Assembly (NCBI GenBank): GCA_947683425.1
Contig: CANTUQ010000106.1
Location: forward strand, 4,302,001 to 4,366,000
Origin: Excoecaria cochinchinensis
Lineage: Eukaryota; Streptophyta; Magnoliopsida; Malpighiales; Euphorbiaceae
Reading direction: 5' to 3'
DNA: 64,000 bases
Part shown: positions 1 through 10,308 of the stretch, piece after piece
How positions within the stretch are numbered: position 1 is the stretch's first letter
Layout of the letters: the number at the start of each line of letters is the position of its first letter
The notes under the pieces: generated by a model
What the model saw: only the letters and a program-made list of their open reading frames with translations
What the model was told of the DNA's origin: nothing
Database searches by the model: none
Translations under genes and position numbers: made by a program

Positions 1-1040
1 TCAATTTTACTGACGCCCGTCGGTCACCTAAGAAAGGCCGTCGCTGGGTTCTGTCTCCACATTTTCAAATCTCTTCTATCTCTTTCCAGTCCTTTTGACT
101 TTATTTATGTTGATCCTTTGTATATTGACATCTTCTAACTTTCTGTGAGTGTATATTGATTTTCTTGGACCATCCTGAGCTCAAGAGGCTATCTACCATA
201 TTCGGGGGATTTCGTCCGGTTTAGTTTCCTAACCTTCTTGGTCATTTTCTTTATTCGTTTATTCATTAACTATTTGATGTATATGGATATACCCTTTTTG
301 TATCTCGTTAATGTACAAAAATGATTCAATGTTTTATATTCAATAAAATGAGGTTTACACAAACGCAAGGATCCAATGTCCTATTTTTATCCAATAAAAA
401 TCATCACAAATAGAAACATCCAATTTTAATAATGATGCGTGCGAGGACCAAAGTCCTCAAAATAAGCAATGCCCCGATTCGTGTATGTATCGCACATTTA
501 TAAAAAGGAGTTGTATTCTGCTCCTTGTATTATTGTAATTTATCGCTTTTTGATATTTACTTGCCCATTTACGGCTTTCCAAATGTGAATAAATGCGCCT
601 TCGATTAATTGCATCGTGTAGAGAGAGAGCGAATCAATGATAATTAAAATTTGATCATAAGATAATCGAGGTAGAAATAGATGAGAAATCCCGGACCCAG
701 CTCTGGTCTTTGGGCTCAAAGAGGCTAGAGGTTTACCCTCCAAGACACCTTTTTGTGCCACGAGACTTTAGCGCTAATCCTAGGCTCCTTAGGGCGAGAG
801 GTTTACCTTCCAAGAGCCCTCTGGCTGGCCCAAAATGGATACTAAGCGCAGTCTTAGGCTCTCCGAGGCGAGAGTAACTTTTCCAATGTTCTATTGGGTG
901 GCGACTCCATGAAACCTCCTTGTTGCCCAACATAGACGCACTTGCGATTTATTGCAAGCTGTCAACGGACCCATAAATGCCCCGATCGCCCTCGAGCGAG
1001 CAATCCCATGGGCGGCTGCGGGGATCCGGCGCGCGTCACA
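1..1040 (+). repeat. 5' LTR of Tat-1, 3' portion only
   Basis: This stretch is near-identical to 15375-16413 and ends in the same GGCGCGCGTCACA, directly followed by a primer binding site. That makes it the R/U5 part of the 5' LTR. It has no coding content; short open frames at 540-933 are shadows also present in the other LTR. GAGGTTTACC-type segments near 730 and 800 are imperfect internal duplications. Confidence 0.92.
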
Positions 1041-1041
1041 G

Positions 1042-1060
1042 TGGCGACTCCACTAGGGAC
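1042..1060 (+). other. Primer binding site of Tat-1
   Basis: TGGCGACTCCACTAGGGAC lies one base after the LTR end. Tat-3 has the matching TGGCAACTCCGCTGGGGAC in the same place. Tat/Ogre elements are usually described as primed by a tRNA-Arg; I infer the same here but did not align a tRNA. Confidence 0.8.
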
Positions 1061-1958
1061 GTTTATGGTTCGAGATTTCAATTTAAAAATACCTCGTTTA
1101 ACATTTATGATTAAAATTTAATTCACAAATTCGCTTTCTCTCAAATTTGCATTCGCATATCATTAGAGCCTTAGAATATGCTAGTTTGGTCCCTCTTTTA
1201 GCCCCGGTGCGTTCTTGAAGCACGACCCCATTTTCACTCAATTTGGGGAAGTGTTAAGGATAATCACCAGCCCAAGCCACGTACCTCAATGGTATATCAA
1301 AATGATGACCCGATCGGTCGCTATGCTCGTGATGAGCTAGACCTGTCGGCAGGGATCATGCTTGGGTAGCCTTAAAGAAATATCTCCCTTGTCCAAAGCT
1401 CATGTAATGGCCGTAGTTACTTCCCACAGGTGATATGAACCCTAATTCCATGCTTGTTATATAGATCCTCATGTATTGGGTGAGTTCAGATGTCTCGCTT
1501 GGTAACCTAGCCAAAGGCTATCATGCCCCGGTAGGGCCATGTCGAAATTTGTGGAACGTCCAAATACGTGACGATCATTATCCATCCGCTTGTACATTAG
1601 CATAGGAGTGTCATGCTGCCGATTTTTTGCCATGTACCATGCGTGTCCATTGGGTCCCTCATTGACCCTTGGGCTAATCCCACCTAGGAAAGAGACTGTA
1701 CGACCACGTGTGTGGGAGAAATAAGGGTGGAAGGACCTACTTGCTTGCTTGTGCTCTATGAATGTCGTATATCACGACCATGCATTACACCTGCATTTCA
1801 TGCATCATATCTAACGCCTTGTCCATGCAGCCATCATAGATCTGCCTAGGTGGACTAGATCACCTACCGGACGACTGATCCGAGTTCCCGCATCTGAGCT
1901 GTCGGATAGAGAGGGCCTACCAAAAATCTTATCAGAAATCAGCGGTACTGTATCTCAG
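1061..1958 (+). other. Conserved untranslated leader of Tat-1
   Basis: This is about 0.9 kb between primer site and gag with no convincing ORF. Much of 1190-1850 is recognisably shared with the leader of Tat-3 (about 56390-57060), including CCCCGGTGC, GGATAATCACC, GATGAGCTAGACCT and ATGCTTGGGTAG in the same order. Conservation outside coding sequence between a full-length copy and a gag-only copy suggests a cis signal such as packaging or dimerisation. That function is inferred. Confidence 0.6.
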
Positions 1959-3326
1959 ATGGCAAACTCGCCTAGAGGGGATGACGCCACCAGGGCCATG
2001 ATCGCGGAAGAAGTGGGCCGACAATTTGAGAAATTCGAGGGCAGAATGATGAATATGTTGACCGCCCTGGCACAGCAGAATACTCCACAGAATCCTCCTC
2101 CACAGAATCCTCCTCCTCCCATGAGACAGCATGAGCCAGAGGAAGAAAGAGCTGAAAGGCGAGAAGAGACTGTTAGGCCGCCGCCAGTAGAGTTGAGGTC
2201 AGTAGCTTCAGGAGAGCAGAGAAGAAGGCCTGTACTGAGGATTGATGATGATAGGGACATCGAAGATGATAGGATGAGCATTGCATCTGAGAGGGGGAAG
2301 ACACCTCAGACTGATGATTTCATTTTAAAGAAGATGGAAGAGAGGTTCAAAGCTATGGCCCGTATGCTGAGCAGAGGTTAGGGGATGAACCCAGAAGATA
2401 AGGAATTGGAGGGAGAGGACCCGATTCCTTACAACTTCAAGATGCCAGACGTACCGAAATTTGATGGTACTTCTGACCCGACCGCTCATGTGAAGCAATA
2501 TTCTCTGGTCATGAAAGGGACCACGCTGTTTAAGAAGCAGAAAGTAGAATACTTTTGTCTGAGTCTGACCGCTCATGCCATCGACTGGTATCATGGTCTC
2601 GACCGTCGCACTAAAGAGGATTGGGATCTGCTCACAGAAGAGTTTTTGAGACAGTATGATTGCAACACCAAAATGGAGGTGACTCTTAAAGATCTTGAAC
2701 TGCTCCAACAGAAGGCCGAGGAATCGTTCCATGATTATCTCACCCGATGGCGAAACCGAGTAATGGAGATGCGGAGAAAGCCAGACACCTAGGACAAGAT
2801 CCGTTTATTTATCAAGAACGCAAGCCCGTACTTGAAGGATGGCTTGAAGATGAAAGGGTTGAAGGACTGGGAGTCTCTCAAGGATATAGCCATCGAAGAA
2901 AAAGGAGAGTTCTTGGCTCGAAAAGCTAACAATGATAATTTTGCCAAAAGGGCTAACCCCGGTCAAGGAACCAGTAGGCCAGTGGGTCCCAGTAGTAGCA
3001 CCAGAAGAACAGTTGAGGTGTCTGCTACTGAAGCAACTACCCAGAGGAAGTTTTTGAACTTGGGGAGACCATTATCTTGGGTCTTGAGAAGGTTAATAAA
3101 GGAAGGGAAATTGTAGCCTTTAGCTCCTAGGCCTGCTCTGACACAAGGGAAGCCTGGGTACAAAGACAATGAATTCTTTGCGTTTCACCAGCACTCAGGC
3201 CATATCACCGACAAGTGTAAAGCGCTGCAACACTCTATCCAAGACTTAATTGATAGCAAGCAAATTTTTGACCCTGAGAAGAGGGAGTCTGAGAAGAAGT
3301 CCGGTTATAATGCCGTACCACCACCC
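1959..3326 (+). pseudogene. gag: gag region of Tat-1, in-frame stops
   Basis: Encodes the capsid-type Gag of a Ty3/gypsy element. The ATG at 1959 follows CTGTATCTCAG, and Tat-3 has a similar start (MANPD..). The first 140 codons are charged and proline-rich. The retrotransposon gag domain spans about 2430-2790, with VPKFDGTSDP, a DWYHGL motif and LLTEEFLRQYD. A nucleocapsid-like stretch with FHQHSGH..DKC lies near 3180-3220; its first Cys appears lost, since Tat-3 has CTYH. Three TAG stops interrupt the frame at 2379, 2790 and 3114. No frameshift is seen, and the same frame runs into pol. Gag would package the element RNA in cytoplasmic particles, but this copy is inactive unless the stops are bypassed. 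Confidence 0.88.
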
Positions 3327-6131
3327 GTGTTTATGATCGGATCTAGCTTGCCAGAGTGGTACGTGCTAAAAGATCTATATGGGAGCGAGAATATTGCTGC
3401 TGATTATTCCGAGGATAGAGAGAAGAAAGCAGTCGTGGCGACCCTTGATTGTTGGTCTAGCAGCGAGAGCGGTGGAGAAGCCGAAGAGGAGGGAGAGATG
3501 AACCTTGATTTATGGAGGTCTGATGAAGACGAAGAAGAGATAGGGGCTATGACAAGAAGTGGGAGAGTGGTCCTTGAGATTACAAGGCTACCTGAGCCGG
3601 TGCAGCCATCAGCAGAGAAAGAGCCAGAGGAGAATCAGATTGTCAAACAGTTGAAGAAGACTGCAGCTCAAATATCCATCTGGGATCTCTTGAGGCAGTC
3701 CCCTTCTCATAGGCAGAAGGTAGTAGAGGCTTTGGTTGAGGCCACGGTCGCCACCACGATTTTCCCATCAGAGCTTTTGGGCTTAGTTAAGGGAGGATCC
3801 GAGGAGAGATTTGTTTTTTCTGACGCCGACCTACAGGTCGAGGGCCGCAACCATAACCGACCCCTGTACATCAAAGCACAGATTAATGATAAGCACACTG
3901 CTTGCGTTATGGTAGACGATGGGCCTTCTATCAATGTGTGCCCTCTGATAGCTCTGCAGGCTTTTGGTTTAAACGAGGATATGCTCAGTGGATCAGATCT
4001 GACTATCACAGCCTATGACAATTCAAGGAGGCAGGCCTCGGGAACATTTAAGACCTTGGTCAAGACAGGACCTATCGAGGTGGAAGTAGAATTTGTGGTT
4101 CTGCCCATCCCTGCTAACTTCTCAGCTCTGCTCGGGATACCCTGGTTTCACAAGTTAGGAGGAGTGTCATCCACGCTGCATCAAATGATAAAGTTCCCAC
4201 ATGAAGGGGAGGTGGTGACTATCAAGGCAGCCAGGGAGAATCATGTCTCAGCGCTTGAAATAGCAAATCAGCCATTTAGTGGCTTCCACGTGTCCATGAT
4301 AAGAGAAGAGCACGGGTCAGTGGATAACCCAGCTGTGGTTAATATGATGAAGAAAATGCACTATCTCTCTGGGGTTGGTTTCGGCAGAAACTCTCAAGGG
4401 CTGCAGACTGCGATCACCACTAGTGGTCAGAAGAACCATAAAGGTCTGGGGTACAGAGGCGGCTTCGGCAAGAAGAAGACGGCGGATAAGATCCCTCACA
4501 TTTCAGAAAGCTTTGTACCAGCATCCTCAGTATGTGCTTATACTGGCGAAGATGAGCCGCAATGGGTGAAGGGGAGGATTGTTCCCGGATTTGAGATCTT
4601 TAACGATGTATTTGACTGGCGTGTCGGGCTTATCAAGACCGCTGAGAACTTTTGGGATGAAGAGGTTATGACCCAGTGTATTACTTGGGACAGATGCGAG
4701 CCTGAAGAGGTTGTCACCGAGAAGATGTTGGCTGCCAGGCTGAAAGGGAAAGAGAAGATAGCAGAATTAGAACTAAAGATGGGGGATTTGAAGATTTCCT
4801 CAGACATACCTGAAGGGCCTCTGCTGCATCAGGAAGCCAATGGGCAAGCTACAACAGCATCAACCTCTGGAGTGGCAGAAGAAGACTCTAGCTTAGACTG
4901 TCTTTTTATTCCAGAACTTTTTTATGATGTAAATGACAATTATAATATTATTAATAAGGCAAACGATTTATCTTACTTGGGCGATGTTTCTAATGATTTC
5001 AACATGCATGAACATGATCATATTCCATCAATTTTTGACATCGATTCCACCGATACAACGCCTTTTAATCTTGGAACCTCGGAAAATCCGAAAGAAATTC
5101 TAATAGCATCGAATATAACTCCTGATGAGAGAAAAAATTTTGAGAGAATAATAAGAAAACATGAAAAAGTCTTTGCCTGGACCTATGAGGACATGCCAGG
5201 GATTGACCGAGACGTGGTAGAACATGCTATCCCGACTTATCCGGACTATAGGCCTGTAAAACAAAAGTTGAGAAGGCTCAGGCCAGAATGGGAAGACAAG
5301 GTCAAGGAGGAAATTCGACAGCAGATTGAGGCTAAGTTCCTTGTTGAAGTGCAGTATCCTACATGGTTGGCAAATGTGGTCCCTGTAGCGAAGAAGAACG
5401 GGAAAGTCAGGGTGTGTGTGGATTATCGAGATCTGAACAAGGCCTGCCCTAAAGATGATTTTCCACTACCCCACATCGATGTGTTGATAGACAGTGCCGC
5501 CAGTTGTGCGATGTACAGCTTTGGAGATGGTTATGTGGGCTACAACCAGATCCTGAACAAAATAGCTGACCGGATTAAGACCACTTTTATCATAGAATGG
5601 GGGACCTACGCCTACCGAGTCATGCCTTTCGGCCTGAAGAATGCAGGGGCTATATACCAGAGGATGGCGACCAAGATTCTAAGCGACCTGATCCACAAAG
5701 AAGTAGAGGTGTATGTCGATGACATGATGGTCAAATCAGCCACCCGGGAGGGCCATTTTGAAGCTCTAGAGAAGTTCTTCACCAGAATTGATAAGTATAA
5801 TCTGCGGCTTAACCCCAAGAAGTGCATTTTTGGAGTGACTTCAGGAAAACTATTGGGACATGTCGTCAGCCAGAGGGGAATAGAAATTGACCCGAACAAG
5901 GTGAAGGCCATCAGAGAGATGCCCGCACTGCAAAAGGAGAAGGATGTAAGGAGTTTCCTGGGCAAGCTGCAGTATGTCAGCCGATTTATTACCAAGCTCA
6001 CTTCAATATGCGAGCCTGTTTTTAAGCTGCTTAAAAAGAATCAACCTGTGGTCTGGAACGAAGACTGCCAGAAAGCTTTTGACAGCATCAGGGAATACCT
6101 ATTGAATTCGCCAGTGCTAAGGCCGCCGTAA
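3327..6131 (+). pseudogene. pol: pol of Tat-1: linker, aspartic protease and reverse transcriptase
   Basis: An open block of 934 codons in the gag frame. The protease lies around codons 185-330, with active-site-like VMVDDGPSINVCPL and a later LLGIPWF. A G-patch-like stretch (GVGFGRNSQGLQ) is near 4370. The reverse transcriptase spans about 5230-6000, with KVRVCVDYRDLNKACPKDDFP, MPFGLKNAG, the catalytic YVDDMMV near 5712 and FLGKLQYVSRFI. It copies element RNA into DNA. The block ends at a TAA at 6129 where related proteins continue. The protease motif has Pro where DDGS is usual. Downstream RNase H continues in the same frame after the stop. Confidence 0.92.
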
Positions 6132-7199
6132 CCGATCAAACCGCTTATCCTGTATCTGGCAGTAGAGGGCAGTTCTGTGGGCGCCATGATGGCTCAAGAG
6201 GATGAATTTGGGGTGGAATTCACAATTTATTACCTCAGCAAGAAGTTCCTGGCTTATGAGATTAAATATGCTGAAATAGAGAAGATCTGCCTTGCAGTGA
6301 TTTGGGCATCAAAGAAATTGAGGCATTACTTCCACTCATACAAAGTTCAGACAGTGGCCAAGCAGAATCCGTTAAGATATTTGCAGGAAGCACCGTCTTT
6401 GCTTGGTAAGATGGGGAGGTGGCTGCTCTTGCTACAGGAGTTTGATGTGCAATACATCACTTGCAAAACTATTAAGGGGCGAGCTGTGGCTGAATTTCTT
6501 GCTGAGCATCCTATTCAAGGAGACACTCCCGAGTTCACCTTTCTTGATGAAAGCATAGTCACGATTTCTGTCCAGGGATGGCAGTTACACTTCCACGGGG
6601 CAGTGAATAACAGAGGGGCCAGAGTTGGAATCATTTTGACAACCCCAGATAATAAGAAACTTCCCCTAGCCAAGAAGCTGAGGTACAAAGCAACCAACAA
6701 TGAAGCTGAATATGAAGCATGCACTTTCGGGTTAGAAGCTTTAGCTGCATTGGGGGCAAAGAATATAGAAGTCTTTGGTGACTCATCCTTGGTGATTAAC
6801 CAGATCCGAGGTGAGTGGCCTGTAAAAGAAGAGCGGCTGGTACCCTATGTTAAATATTTGAAAGAGGTATGTGGGCAGTTTGAGACTTGCACTTTCCACT
6901 TCGTGCCGAGAGATGAGAATCATCTAGCTGATGCGTTGGCAACCTTAGTGTCAATGTGGGATAACCCTGAAGGAGTAGCTATAAAGCCAGTGCTGATTTC
7001 GAGTTCTGAGAAGCCCAGCTTTGAGATCAAGCCTGTAATGGAAGTGGAAGTGGCGGATGGAAAACCATGGTACTTCAATATCATGAATTACTTGGAAAAC
7101 AATAAGTTTCCAGAGGAAGCTACTGAGAAAGACCAGAGGATGATCCGAAAGCTTTCTACTCAGTTCATATCCTTAGAAGGGGTGTTGTACAAAAGATAG
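6132..7199 (+). pseudogene. pol: pol of Tat-1: RNase H plus second (archaeal-type) RNase H
   Basis: This continues the pol frame after the TAA at 6129. The first part, to about 6520, is a decayed RT-linked RNase H (YYLSKKFLAYEIKYAEIEK, then ADFLAEHP-like AEFLAEHP). The second, about 6560-6960, is the extra RNase H typical of Tat elements: HGAVNNRGARVG, NNEAEYEA, GDSSLVINQ and DENHLADALATL. The usual first catalytic Asp is His here (codon 6594-6596), while the Glu and the later Asp residues remain. The block ends at TAG 7197, inside the linker to integrase. Confidence 0.88.
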
Positions 7200-8312
7200 T
7201 CAGACGGGATTCAGCTCAGGTGCTTGAATGAGAAAGAAGCCCGCAAAGTGATGGAGGAAACCCATGCAGGTGTATGTGGGGCCCACATGAACGGTTTGAC
7301 TTTGGCCAAGAAGATTATGAGACAAGGCTTCTATTGGCTTACGATAGACAATGACTGCTCGAAATATGTCAAGCAATGCTAGTTGTGCCAACAATACGTA
7401 GACTTAAGACACCTGCCAGTATCAGAGCTACATAACCTGACATCACCTTGGCCTTTCGCTGCTTGGGGGATAGATATCATTGGAGAGATTCGCCCTACGG
7501 CATCCAATGGGCACAGATACATCATAGTCGCAATTGACTATTTTACCAAATGGGTAGAGGCGGAATCCTTCAAAAAGATTGACGCAAGGGATATGGCCAA
7601 GTTCATAGAAAGGAATCTGATCTGCAGATATGGCCTCCCTCATCACATAGTGTCTGATAATGGGGTGCAGTTCATGGGGGAAACCAGGAAGCTCTTCGAG
7701 AAGTATGGTGTCAAACATCATAAATCCTCTCCCTACCGACCACAAGCAAATGGGGCAGTAGAGGCTGCTAATAAAAATATGAAGAAGATCCTATCCAAGA
7801 TGGTCCAAACCTACAAAGACTGGGCTGAAAAGTTACCCTTCGCCCTGTGGGGATATAGAACAACGGTAAGGACGTCTACAGGCGCTACACCATTTTCCCT
7901 GGTATATGGAACGAAAGCAGTATTGCCATTTGAGATAGAGCTCAAATCACTGAGGGTGGTCATGGAAGCCCAAGTTCCGGAGGCCGAATGGGCGCGGCAG
8001 AGGTTATAGCACTTAAACTTACTGGATGGGACTAGGCTGAAAGCATATTATCATAACTAGATTTACCAGAAGAGAATGGCCAGGACTTTCGAAAAAAAGG
8101 TGAGAAAGCATCCGCTGAAAGAAGGAGACTTTGTGTTCAAGCAGATGAGGCCAGGCATACCAGATATCAGAGGGAAATTCAGACCAACCTGGGAGGGGCC
8201 GTATATCCTTAAAAAGCTACTATCCAAAGGAGCTGTAATCTTGTCGGATAGTGATGGAAATGAATTCAAAGAGCCGATCAACGTCGACAGACTCAAAAGG
8301 TTCCATGGCTAA
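7200..8312 (+). pseudogene. pol: pol of Tat-1: integrase
   Basis: Same frame as gag and the rest of pol. An HHCC zinc domain spans about 7255-7390 (HAG, GAHMNG, then two Cys pairs). The catalytic core has GIDIIG, VSDNG and NGAVEAANK, giving a complete D,D,E set. The C-terminal region has PTWEGPYILKK, a GPY/F-like motif, and ends at the natural stop at 8310-8312 (VDRLKRFHG). Stops at 7380, 8007 and 8058 are all TAG. No chromodomain follows, as expected for Tat. Integrase would join the DNA copy to the host chromosome. Confidence 0.9.
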
Positions 8313-9351
8313 AGACCAAAATAAAAAGAAGAGAATAAAATGCCCTGCAGGTCGAAAATCGAAAAAAGGCGGCCGTGCTAAAATTGGGCGCCTCGACAAG
8401 GTGAAAACCGAAAAAAGGCATCCTGTGCAAAAATTAGAGGCATGAGAGAAAATATCCGATCGTGAAAACCCGAGAGGGCCGATTGGTAACAGGAGTTGAT
8501 GCTGTTAAAATTTGGTTTCATGTATTAACAGCGCGTAAGCGGCTGAGTAAATGCCAAAACTGATCATGTATGCTGAAATTATATGAAAATGTACACAATT
8601 TCGTGAAATAGAATGAATATTATTCTTTTCATTTTTGTCATTTTCTAGTTCTGCATTAAAAAGAAATGTAACACCAAAAGAAATACATATGTAAGCTAAG
8701 CTAAGTCCTGCTGCTGCTCTCGCCGCCCAGATGCTTGAGCCCTCGTGTCCTGTTATCAGATGCTGGACTAAGGATCCACTTTTTGTATTCGCTAGTTGAA
8801 GACACAGAATGATTACCAAACCTCAGGATAACAGTCTTCACCGGCAGTTTGCCCCACAGCTCATGATACCGAGAAGCAAACGCAGCCGAGAGAGCTCCTC
8901 CCCGGAAAGATAAGGGAACCCTCACTACATCCTGGGTCATCCCGAGCTAATGCGTGCATCAAAAAGTGATGCAAAAGGTGGCTCGACGGAGCCCACAAAG
9001 GGGAACACACCCCGATGGCCCATCAATGACCACATGAGACAGTGGGAGCCAGGCAGATGTGAAACTGATGTCATCATCTGACAGCTCGCCAAATCTGGTA
9101 ATGCCTTCACCAGCAGTGGCACACCCATACAATCGTCGACGCGGAAGGAAGTGGCTCGGCGAGTACTATGGGGTAACTCGAGGAGGTGGCTCAGACAGCA
9201 TCCTCAGTTTCTCTTGCAGCCAGATCTGAAAAAAAAGAGATAAAAAAATAAAAAAAAAAGAAAAGAAAAAAGCCGTTGGAGTAAGTAGGGTTTACTTCAG
9301 GCAAAAATAAGGCACAGGATTGTGTGAAAATCCGAAAGGACGCACCTCCCG
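8313..9351 (+). other. Post-pol spacer of Tat-1 with repeated GTGAAAA motif
   Basis: About 1 kb without a convincing gene. Three copies of a motif like GTGAAAACCGAAAAAAGGC occur at about 8351, 8401 and 8462, with two further copies at 9323 and 9366. The first three recur in the same position of Tat-3 (about 59598-59720). The last two overlap the C-terminal end of the antisense ORF, so their conservation may partly be coding. A purine-rich stretch lies at 9228-9270. Confidence 0.6.
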
Positions 9352-10035
9352 CTAAGAAAAGTTAGTGTGAAAATCCATAAGGGACGCACTACCTTTAAAA
9401 TAATGACGTACCTGGAGCAATAAGGGCCTGCCGGTAAAGGTTGTAGTGGATCCAGAGCTCACAGCGTCCAAGCCCAGAACGGTTTCAGCCAGAATGAGTG
9501 GTAAGGGTGATAATCCCAGATGAAAGTCGCTCAGGACTCCGAACAGGCGAGAGTCACCTGTCAAACCCTCTGGAATAACAGTGATGAAGTTCACCATGCA
9601 AAACAAGAATATGATGCTTACCCGGTAGGTGGGGATGTCAGTGAACTGATCCAGAGCCTCGATCAGTGGCCCCAGAGCAAAGGAAGAGCCCGGAGGAATT
9701 AGACGGGCGGCCTCAGAAGAAGGTATGCCAAGAGCCATAGCTGTGTCTCGAGTCTGAAATAGGCCGCAGCGGGGGACGCAAGGCAGAGCGCTGGGAGGGA
9801 ACCAGGCTCCAAGAATGGTAGCTAACTCTTCAGGTAAAGGGCACAGTTCCTGGTAGGTGAACCGGAAGACGTGGAACCGGGGGTTCCAGAAGTGGGTCGC
9901 CGCCAGAAGCAGGTTCTGATCAACTTTGACCCGGCACAGATATTTCAGCCCAGACAGAGAAGAAAGGGCGCCTTCTCCCCAAGCGTGCTTGTCATCTAGG
10001 ATACGGTGCATCCTTTGGGCTAGAGAGGAAGACAT
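9352..10035 (-). CDS. Antisense ORF of Tat-1, DUF7745/plant-mobile-domain-like protein
   Basis: An open frame of 227 codons from the ATG at 10035 (MSSSLAQRMHRILDDKHAW); a longer reading from 10092 adds a hydrophobic stretch that is probably not translated. The phrase FWNPRFHVFRFTYQELCPLP and a later ILAETVLGLD stretch resemble the plant retroelement proteins called DUF7745 or plant mobile domain. Function is unknown; Tat-lineage elements are known to carry antisense ORFs between pol and the 3' LTR. It is the only uninterrupted gene in this element, but it looks short for the family, so a C-terminal truncation is possible. A TATA-like CCTATAAATTC on the - strand lies about 70 bp upstream. Tat-3 keeps only its last codons (GSASLVDFHT). 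Confidence 0.72.
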   Translation of the reverse strand: MSSSLAQRMHRILDDKHAWGEGALSSLSGLKYLCRVKVDQNLLLAATHFWNPRFHVFRFTYQELCPLPEELATILGAWFPPSALPCVPRCGLFQTRDTAMALGIPSSEAARLIPPGSSFALGPLIEALDQFTDIPTYRVSIIFLFCMVNFITVIPEGLTGDSRLFGVLSDFHLGLSPLPLILAETVLGLDAVSSGSTTTFTGRPLLLQVRHYFKGSASLMDFHTNFS

Positions 10036-10103
10036 GCTAAGGAAGATGAAAGGCTCAAGATGTTGGAAAATGAAGAGACACAAGAGGAGCAAAAATTTTG
10101 TAA

Positions 10104-10308
10104 GAATTTATAGGGAAGTGTCACCGACGGCCTACCCGCCTCTCCTAAGAGACGGGCTGCCCGTTGGTAGAGATCCACCTGGCAGACGCATACGTCAACA
10201 TTGCATTCATCACACGCATTAACTCGCATTTATTGAGAGACAGACGGCCAGCCCGTCTGTCGCTCCTACAGACGCCCAGCCCGTCGGTCACGAAATTCTA
10301 TATAAGAG
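10104..10308. promoter_or_regulatory. Internal divergent promoter region with LTR-type palindromes
   Basis: Two outward-facing TATA-like boxes flank this block: CCTATAAATTC on the - strand (about 10104-10114), facing the antisense ORF, and CTATATAAGAG on the + strand (10298-10308), facing the ORF-1-like gene. Between them are GACGG/CCGTC palindromes. One is ACAGACGG-ccagc-CCGTCTGT at 10240-10260, identical to the palindrome at 14552-14571 upstream of the LTR TATA box. I infer a second promoter region built from the same parts as U3. No transcript data are available. Confidence 0.65.

Noticed and set aside
2379..3116. Programmed stop read-through between gag segments
   Set aside because: There are too many TAG stops, spread over gag, pol and ORF-1; C-to-T decay explains them more simply.
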